From: Gyromitra esculenta
Taxonomy: Eukaryota; Ascomycota; Pezizomycetes; Pezizales; Discinaceae
Direction of reading: 5' to 3'
DNA length: 64,000 nt
Assembly (NCBI GenBank): GCA_038503075.1
Contig: JBCAML010000007.1
Coordinates: forward strand, 1,178,001-1,242,000
Under the pieces are notes generated by a model, which saw nothing but the letters and a program-made list of their open reading frames with translations, made no database searches and had not been told where the DNA came from. A program made the translations under genes and the position numbers. This document shows, one piece after another, positions 56,744 to 64,000 of the stretch (the first letter of the stretch is position 1; every line of letters starts with the position of its first letter).

Positions 56744-59126
56744 TATCCGTGTTGTGTCACGTGTGCTTCAACATTGCATGGTGGCAGACGGTGGACACAT
56801 GTAGAGGTACATGTAGGGTACCAACGTTCGTGGTATATAAATAAAATTGTGTCAGAGGGGGTATGGTATTTGTGGGGTATCGTGGAATGGAATCTGTAGA
56901 CACCCCTTTCGAGAGGATTGCTGAATAGTAGATTCTGATTCGGAAGGGCTTCTCTTACTATGGGTAAAGGCTATTTATTGCTTTATTATTTCTTTTGGCA
57001 CGTTTAACGCGTAGGCTATGGTGTTCCTTTTAGTAGTGATTAGTATTCTAGAAGATTTATATATTCAAAGATCTAAGGGCTACGTTCAGTGTCGAATTTC
57101 ATGGTCAAGGAAGCTCCCTCCAGCACTAAATTTCCAGAAAATGAAAAAGCTATAAGAACGCTAAATAATAAGACCCGCAGGCTCCAACGATCAATAATAG
57201 CACTGACACCTACCGATGCTGCGCTCGCAAATTTTTGCTACCAGAGCCGTACTGGTGACAATATGGAAGGCTGCTTTGCTGCTCCCACCTCAGAGAAAGA
57301 GAAGCTGAAACTACTCCTTACACCCGTAGATGCGCCAATTTTATATTCCCGAGTTCGTTATGTCGAGAGGATGTCGAGCTTTATTAAATCCCCTCTATAG
57401 TCGAATGAGCTACAATCAAGTAACCAAGTTCTATATTTCACGATCAGACGCCGTCTTTTAATCAGATATCACGAGAAAGCTAGGGATTATTCGAACTCAA
57501 ACTTACATGGACTGGCTTCCACAACTCACGCGAGAATTCGTAGTGACCATAGCCAAAGCTTCGCTTCACCATTAAACTCAATATGGGAAGCAGACTAGAA
57601 AATAGCTAGCTTCAAAGCAGCAGAAATGGTCTTAATAAAGGATTACCAGTTATAGGAGGAATGTCTGACTAGCTACAACCATATCTCCTAACTTATCTCG
57701 CTTGAAAGCCAATAACAAACCAGGTCCTCTAGAGTTTCTAAGTGCCAAGCGAAATCGCCAGACTACCTACGAGGCCTTCAAGCGGGCAATCTTGATCTTG
57801 TATCGAGTGAGCTCCTCTTTCCGCGAGACAATCTCGTCTTCGAGCACACGAAAGCGTGTCAGAGAACTAGCAAAGTTGAAGCTACGATGAACAGCTCTCC
57901 ACAAATTTCTCCAACCCGAAGTTTCTCACTCGATGCCTGTTCAAGCGCACCGCTAGCGTCCCCCTCCATTCCTTCTTCGCCCCCCAACCAAGCTCCGACT
58001 ATGCAACTATGTAGTATGACACCGTACTTTATACCATCTTATCCTCCTCGCTAGACTATAACACCAAAAGAACCCCCCCCCGCATGCCATCACATCACCG
58101 TCCCCTCTGAAGACTTCCACATGTAGAAATCCCCCACGCCGCAAACACCGCGATGCAGAAAGACACGAATAGAATGGCCCCCCACCGAAAATTAAAACTT
58201 CGAGCAGAACCATATCGAACGGCGTGAGCCTATTGCGCCCCTAGCTCTACCAATCTCGAAGAGGGTGAGGGAGGGGGGTTGAATACAGTGACTCAGTTAC
58301 TCAGTGACTGCTTCAATAGTATTCTACCTAGATCTGGCCACTAATGTTGGCGTAATAGGAAACGAGATGAAATCAGCTAGCTAGCTGGAGATGAGAATGT
58401 GGCTCGTTAATATAAGAGGGTTAGTTCTCGACCTTGTTCGCTGTCATGCTTTATTCTCTTAGAGCTGGTAGATTGAATTTCATGATCAAGGGGATCGTTT
58501 TATTCGTAGAGGACGTCCTGGGGAGCTGCTCTTTGTGGGGGGTGGGGGTTTGAATATCGGTTTTCTGTCTATCGTTGGTTAATAGCGGGATGCGGTGGCC
58601 GTCTCCTGGGGTAGTGTACTATTCGTAGGTGGAAGCTGGGTGACATTTGGTGAGGAAAATCCCATGGAGGTCGAGGCCCTGAATATAAAGCGGTCTATGG
58701 GCATTTGAAGGCAGGAGGAGCTTTGGCTAGCATAGAGTAAGTATAGTAGGATATAATATAATCACCAACTTCATAGCTCGATAGATCGAAGCCGATACAG
58801 CTGTCAGATCCCAATACTTGGCTTTTATGATGGATGCTAGTGAGAGCCTTGGATGTTTTATACTCATCAAATATCACTCGGTATTTTAACTAGTCTGTAC
58901 AACCAACAATTGATTTGATCGAGCAAATAACAATTGAGCAAAAGTGCAATTCACGCATGAAAAAAAAAACTCTTAAGCACCATTGCAAGCCCTTGCCCCA
59001 CCTTGCATCATGGAATTCATCACCATACCGTGTAGGGTATTATTAATTTTTTCGCCAATCTCCTCTATAGAAACTCCTTTACTCCTTCCCTTGGACGCCC
59101 CTCACCAGCTTCCACAACTCGGTCCC
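56744..59126. other. Intergenic, 2.4 kb, weak frames only
   Basis: No gene supported. Around 57730-58030 the minus strand shows two short protein-like frames in different phases (TRFRVLEDEIVSRKEELTRY and GDASGALEQASSEKLRVGEI), and 57089-57400 plus is open for 103 codons. These could be gene relics, but nothing joins them. A TACATGTA lies at 56808. Confidence 0.4.
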
Positions 59127-60394
59127 TCACGAGCTGCCACCCTCCTCTTTCTTCCCTTCCACAATGTTCCCCACCACCCCTTCGAGCGCCTCCACTTCCT
59201 TCAACCTCTTCTTCGCTGCACCCTCGAAATCACCACCCACTACCTCCCCCTTCGCATTCAACCGTAACCCACGTGATGCCTCCATATGACGTCTTGTCAT
59301 CTTCTCAATATAGCGTTTCCGCTCCTCCTCCGCCGTTGTAGCCCCAGACGGTGCATCTACCATATCCGTATCCTCACCCTTCATCTTCACATCTTCTGCC
59401 TCCAACCTCCGTTTCTGCTCCTGTAGCGCCTCAAACTGTGGCCGCAGCTTGGCGACAAGGCTCCGGATTAAGTCCACCTGCGACACCGCGAACGACGCCG
59501 AGTCTTTTGCTTCCTTAGCCCCTCCTGATTGCCCGCCTTGGCCACCTGTCGCATTGAGGAACGAGAATGGATTTTCGATCGTGGTACCGGATGGGGTGGT
59601 GGTGGATACAGAGACGAGGGTACGGAGCTGGGTTAGCGTGCGTGTGTTTGTGGCGATCTCGGAGGTGAGGGTCGCGTTCAGGGCGTGTGAGGCTAGGAGT
59701 GTCTGGCGGAGTGTGCGGAGACGAGATTGAGCTTCATGGGCTGGTGGGAGCGGAGGGGTTGTTGCCGTGGTAGGTGTGGGGTTGGTGGGGTCTGTGGAGT
59801 CTGGCTGGGGTATATTGGAGAAGTCAAGATCCTATGAATGATGTCAGTGGAGGTGTATCTCTCAAGCACGCCATCGTGCAGAAGGCGAACTCACTTTATG
59901 ATGTGCTAGCCTCACCCAACCCACCAGGTCTGGGTGCACAAGCAGGATGTTACGTAACACATACAACTCGAAGCGATCAAAGCTCTTGTCAACGCCATTC
60001 TCGAGGAGTGTTTCTAGCTGGTGGATTCCTGTGTCGATCTCTTCCCTCTCCTTATCGCTGAATACGATGTTGCCGTCGGCGTCCGTGTCAGGGATTGTGC
60101 CAGGAGGCGGGGCAAACCCAAGGAGCGAGGGAGGTGAGTTGAGAAGGAAGGATTCGACGGCGGTGACAGAGGTGTAGAGGAGGGTGTTGATGGTGTTGAT
60201 TATGTCATCTATTAAGGACTGGAGACGGGGTGGTTAGCGTGACAGATGATGGGCGATGGAGATAAAGTGCAGAACGGGGGTTGGGCAACATCCATGGTGG
60301 GGAAGGGGAAGTGCACGATAAGAGAGCTCGGGGGACTGACCAGAGGGGTCCAGCGCAAGTGTTCCGTGAGAAGTGAGGTTGAGGCTGAATTCAT
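59127..60394 (-). CDS. mtw1: Mis12/Mtw1 kinetochore protein
   Basis: Exons 60394-60341, 60218-59895 and 59831-59127 give 360 residues; introns are 122 and 63 bases. The N-terminus is diagnostic: SLLTEHLRWTPL, then SLIDDIINTINTLLYTSVTA, and later TGIHQLETLLENGVDKSFDR, FELYVLRNILLVHPDLVGWV, RLAHHKDLDFSNIP. A Thr/Pro-rich linker leads to a helical region (AHEAQSRLRTLRQTLLASHA, LIRSLVAKLRPQFEALQEQK). Mis12 is a core subunit of the MIND complex that links CENP-C at the centromere to the Ndc80 microtubule-binding complex. With CENP-X at 36.7 kb it is the second kinetochore gene in the window; the two are 22 kb apart and probably unrelated by position. Confidence 0.92.
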
Positions 60395-61756
60395 GGTGAA
60401 TGAGAACGCTCAAGGCAGCGGCAGCATCGAGGTAGCGATCACGAGGGCAGAGAGGATCGAGATCTGGGGCAGAGCCTCGCGATAGCGATAAGAATTGGGT
60501 GGAGTGAGGATACGCGTTGTGTTGTTGATGCCGTTGCCGCAATTGCAGTTGGTGGGCGCGTGTCAAGGGATGCTCCGACGCAACGACGATGGTGATCGTG
60601 GAGTGGAGTGGAGTGAAGTGACACAGCGCGAAACATTGATAAGAATAAGCATGACCCGCATAAGCGGTGGAGGGAGCTGTGAGATCATCGCAACAACCGT
60701 AAATCTATTCTGGGAAACGGGAATGCACCAGAGCGAGGGAGGCTCTGTCCGTGACTTTCGAGACCTAAGAAGCTTTTCTCGTCCATCAGGTCCTCTGCTC
60801 CAAGCAAGGCAGCAACCTCGTATTCTAGGAATCCTTAGCCATTTGCTATCACCGGTCCATGGCCATGTACTCCTGATCCACGCCTACCTACATAATGAAT
60901 GTGCTGAACTCTGAAAAGATACCTGTATCTGCATGTGGCCAGCATGGTCACGCCAGCCCTCTGTACACTCCAGGTACAAGTACATGTATGCAACCCTCGT
61001 TCCTGGCTCTCAGAGTGACCCGTCTGTACCCTTTATCTTCCTGGTTACTTATCGCCAACCACCCACCCACTTGCTCATCTGCCCATCGATCCCATCGCGT
61101 TCCATCCATCCACCAATCCATCCACCGTCGTCACAGGCCTTCTCTGCTGCTCTCTCTCTCTTCCGCTACCACCACCCCCCGGCCAGCCAGCCAATCTAGC
61201 CAACAGGATTACTCCCGTTTCACTGCCAAACTGTAATTCTCCCTCCCCTTGCTGAAACCACTCTCCCCTCCGTGTCCTGCCTTCGAAGCCTGCCCATCCC
61301 TTCCGTCCCATCCCTTCCAGCCCCACCACCCCGTTCCACCGTTCCATCCACCGTCCCATCCACCCGTCCATCTATGCTATGTACATGTATAGAGGACATA
61401 CATAGATTCATACCTACATGTACTCACGCATTACATACTCCCCAACGTACGTTCCTTAATCACTTGCGCATGTAGGCACTAAGTCGTGCCACCTGCCAGC
61501 CCCCAGCCCAACCCCACCTAACCCAGCCCAACCCCAGCCCGCTTAACGCCTTGCCCTACGCATCCCGATCCCATCGCTTTGGTCCTCCCGCGATCCCCGC
61601 TATCATCACCGCATCGCTTGGCGGTTTTCGCTGACTTGAAACCAACCCATCTGTCTAGGATCCAGGGAGTAGAGAAAGGCACTGTTGACCGCCCACACCT
61701 CACGCAACCCACAACCACTACCTTCCACTATCACTTTCTCTCAAAATTATCCAACT

Positions 61757-61758
61757 TA

Positions 61759-61788
<30 letters not shown>
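61757..61788. repeat. (TACA)8 microsatellite
   Basis: Uninterrupted tetranucleotide repeat. Confidence 0.9.
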
Positions 61789-61789
<1 letters not shown>

Positions 61790-63204
61790 TTGCATACATA
61801 TCACCGCCGCCTATACCGTACGTCGTCACTTCTTGCTTGCTAACTGGGTACCCACCCCTACCTACATTCACCCATACATCCATCCATCCATACACTCTAG
61901 CATCCTTCCCTTCCCTCCTGCCTTGCCCCAGGACCAACGGCTGAGTGAGGAGCGCCAGACGTGACCAGGTTGTTTGAGTACAGTACTGTGCAGTGAGCCA
62001 TTTACCGTCGCACCCGACGGCTTATTGGATCACGATCACCACCCTCCAACAGCCCCTCGGGAGTTACAGGAAAAACGTCCCCCGTACAATACATCGCCCA
62101 AACCTAGGAGAGGAAGAAATAAAAAAAAGGCTTGTGAGCCTATTTGCGGAGATAAGCCGAAGAAAAAAAAACCAGGGAAGAGGAGTGTTGGAAGCAAGCA
62201 GCCAGGCAGGAGAGAAAAAAAAAACTTGGTGGGAAAGCGAGACAACGGGCGGAAAGAAAAAAAATTACTTTCTGTCACACGGGTTTTTTTTCTGCCTTCT
62301 TCCATTTCGCGGGAAAGGGGAGTTACAATTGAATTGGACAAACGAACCAGGAGTTTGAGAATTAGGAATCATGGTAACTCATCCCTCCCCCCTCTACCCC
62401 CTTCTCGTCCAACATGCGGGACGAAGGTAGCCGTTTTTATTTCCCTATCCCGCGTTGGGGTGAAGGTAGTCCACTTTATGGATACGTGTCTTCTTTCCCT
62501 CTAGTCTTCTGTCTAAACATTGTTCATTGCTGGCTGCCACCGTGTTTGTCTGGTTGTTTGTCTGTTGTCGTCTATCTGTCTGTCTGTCTGTGCATCGGTC
62601 TGCCGAACAGCCCGAAGGAAGGTTCCACCACCCCTTCCTTCAATTTCCCCGCTGCGGGTAACCCCCACCAGCAGCCCGCGCCCGCCGCACACACATCAGG
62701 GCCCTTTTTCGGAGAAAAAAAGGACCTATTTTTTTTGTTTTGATCGCCGAAGCTAGCTCATCTGAGTTGCAGTTTTGCATGAAGCTTTTTGGGTGTTCTG
62801 AACCAAACGCTTGGGTTTTTCGCTTTTTCGCTTATTTCGCGCACGAACAAGCGCTGGTTGGTTTGGATATCAAGACTCGCATCTTCACACCTATTTTGCA
62901 AATTTTTATTTTTTCCACTTCCCCCTCTCTTCAAACGACAACTCACCACACGTCCAGAGATTGGGCCCCTCACGTGAAGGAAAAAAGAAAAGTATAGAGG
63001 AGAAATTTTCATATATAACGGCTTGCGTGATTGAGAGATTTTTTTGTTGTGCACTCGCTTTGCCCTGTTCTACTTGCTCTGGTTGCTGGACCCCTTGATT
63101 CAAATTGGACCGGCAAGTTTGACAATCCATCAAACCTCCCATCTCAAATATCCATCACGGATTATCATCCACCCGATTACAGGCTCCGGTAGTAGCAGAT
63201 ATAT

Positions 63205-63246
63205 AGACAGACAGAGACAGAGACAGACAGGCAAAACAGACAGACA
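63205..63246. repeat. (ACAG)n microsatellite in the GTR2 leader region
   Basis: Imperfect ACAG/AGAC units about 115 bases before the GTR2 start. Confidence 0.85.
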
Positions 63247-63361
63247 AAGGCAACAGACACGAATATAGACAACCCCTCTCTTCCCTCTTCTCATACCACG
63301 TTATCTATACCCGAGCTCTAGCTCCTCTCCTAGTAGCTCCTGCAACTTTATACCCGTACTC

Positions 63362-64000
63362 ATGCCTCCCCTCCCCCCTTCCTCCACATCCTCCACATCC
63401 TCAGAATTCCCATACGCATCCCCGCCCACACCGCCCGACTACGCCTCCATCAGCATCCCTATCACGCGCAAATCCACAATGACGACGCTGGCGAACTCGC
63501 TGGGTGCCTGTGACGATGGTAGGAAAAACAGTTACTCATTGGATCGATTTTTACAGGAACCGGTTTCGCCAACAACGAGTCGATTCGGACGGGTAGGCGG
63601 TGGGATGAGTCCCAATGGTAGCATGGGTGGACCGGTCATGGGTGGGTCGTATCAAGGGTTAGGCGGGAATGGGAGAAGGCCGAGACTGCTATTGATGGGG
63701 CAGAGGAGGTGAGTTTGTTTGAGAGGGAGGTGGGGACGAGGAAGCTGATGGCGTGGCGATGGGTAGGAGTGGAAAGTCGAGTATCAGCTCGGTGGTATTC
63801 CATAAGATGCCGCCAACAGAAACGCTCTTTCTAGAGTCCACAACGAGAATCCAGAAAGACCCTATCCAGTGAGTTTTTTTTCTCTTTCTACACGAGGAAG
63901 TTACCCAAGGACATTACCCCCTAACCCTTTCCCATGGATAAAATAGTTCCTTCATGGACTTTCAAGTCTGGGATTTCCCCGGCCAGCTCGATTTCCTCGA
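63362..64000 (+). CDS. gtr2: Gtr2/RagC-type small GTPase, 5' part
   Basis: Exons 63362-63708, 63767-63868 and 63947 to beyond the right edge; the gene is cut by the window. A disordered Ser/Pro/Gly-rich N-terminus of about 105 residues precedes the G domain. G1 is spread over intron 1: LLLMGQRR joined to SGKSSI, a GxxxxGKS P-loop. Then come [20 protein letters not shown] and, after intron 2, [14 protein letters not shown] with the G3 DFPG. These match Gtr2/RagC, which pairs with Gtr1/RagA on the vacuole to signal amino-acid supply to TORC1. The extended N-terminus is longer than in yeast Gtr2. Introns are 58 and 78 bases. Confidence 0.92.

Larger units (their letters stand above)
60395..63361. 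other. Intergenic, 3 kb, upstream of MTW1 and GTR2
   Basis: The spacer lies between divergent genes and has no gene supported. It is pyrimidine-rich on the plus strand (61020-61560) with CCAT, TACA and ACAG simple repeats, poly-A runs near 62120-62270 and TACATGTA at 60981, 61382 and 61415. The last part is probably a long GTR2 leader. Confidence 0.5.

Noticed and set aside
1..64000. CRISPR arrays, bacterial-type operons, retrotransposon polyproteins, secondary-metabolite core enzymes
   Set aside because: No regularly spaced repeats and no reverse-transcriptase, integrase, transposase, PKS or NRPS motifs were seen in any frame.

Overview
The window is nuclear DNA of a filamentous ascomycete (Pezizomycotina). 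The evidence is many short spliceosomal introns (46 to 294 bases, mostly 50 to 120), branch sites of the CTAAC/CTGAC type, an intron-bearing nuclear tRNA-Gly, and fungal versions of housekeeping genes (TOM22, VPS51, SWC5, MET22/HAL2, MTW1, GTR2, RPS25, WRAP73). I cannot name a genus from the sequence alone. No plasmid, phage, CRISPR or bacterial operon features are present. Exon structures below were derived by hand from splice signals and reading-frame phase; most of them close in frame from ATG to stop.

Layout. (1) 1.1-3.3 kb: a five-exon WRAP73/Wdr8-like WD-repeat gene on the minus strand. (2) 3.3-18.6 kb: a gene-poor stretch with microsatellites, palindromes, one copy of a dispersed repeat, an isolated open frame at 5.6 kb, and two identical tRNA-Gly(GCC) genes in opposite orientation near 17.1 and 18.2 kb. 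(3) 18.6-25.0 kb: a compact, GC-rich block with a mitochondrial-type PPR protein, SWC5, a metallo-beta-lactamase-fold protein and sulfiredoxin. (4) 25-34.4 kb: a second gene-poor stretch with two inverted-repeat (MITE-like) elements and the second repeat copy. (5) 34.4-44.7 kb: a MIF-fold protein, CENP-X/Mhf2, an unrecognised six-exon gene, a probable tRNA-derived SINE and an F-box protein. (6) 45.5-64 kb: RPS25, a cytochrome-b5-like MAPR protein, beta-carbonic anhydrase, MET22/HAL2, TOM22, VPS51, MTW1/MIS12 and the 5' part of GTR2, which runs off the right edge.

The genes are independent housekeeping functions rather than one pathway. Two are kinetochore/centromere proteins (CENP-X, Mis12), and the PPR protein and TOM22 both serve mitochondria. 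No biosynthetic cluster is visible. The most unusual signals are in the non-coding DNA: strong over-representation of the palindrome TACATGTA (17 copies, none in the exons modelled here), three inverted-repeat elements sharing a TACTCGTG end, a dispersed repeat pair differing almost only by transitions (RIP-like), and a SINE-like insertion with an apparent target-site duplication. Among the genes, the oddest are a metallo-beta-lactamase protein with two substituted metal ligands and an unknown gene whose coiled coil continues past an in-frame stop.
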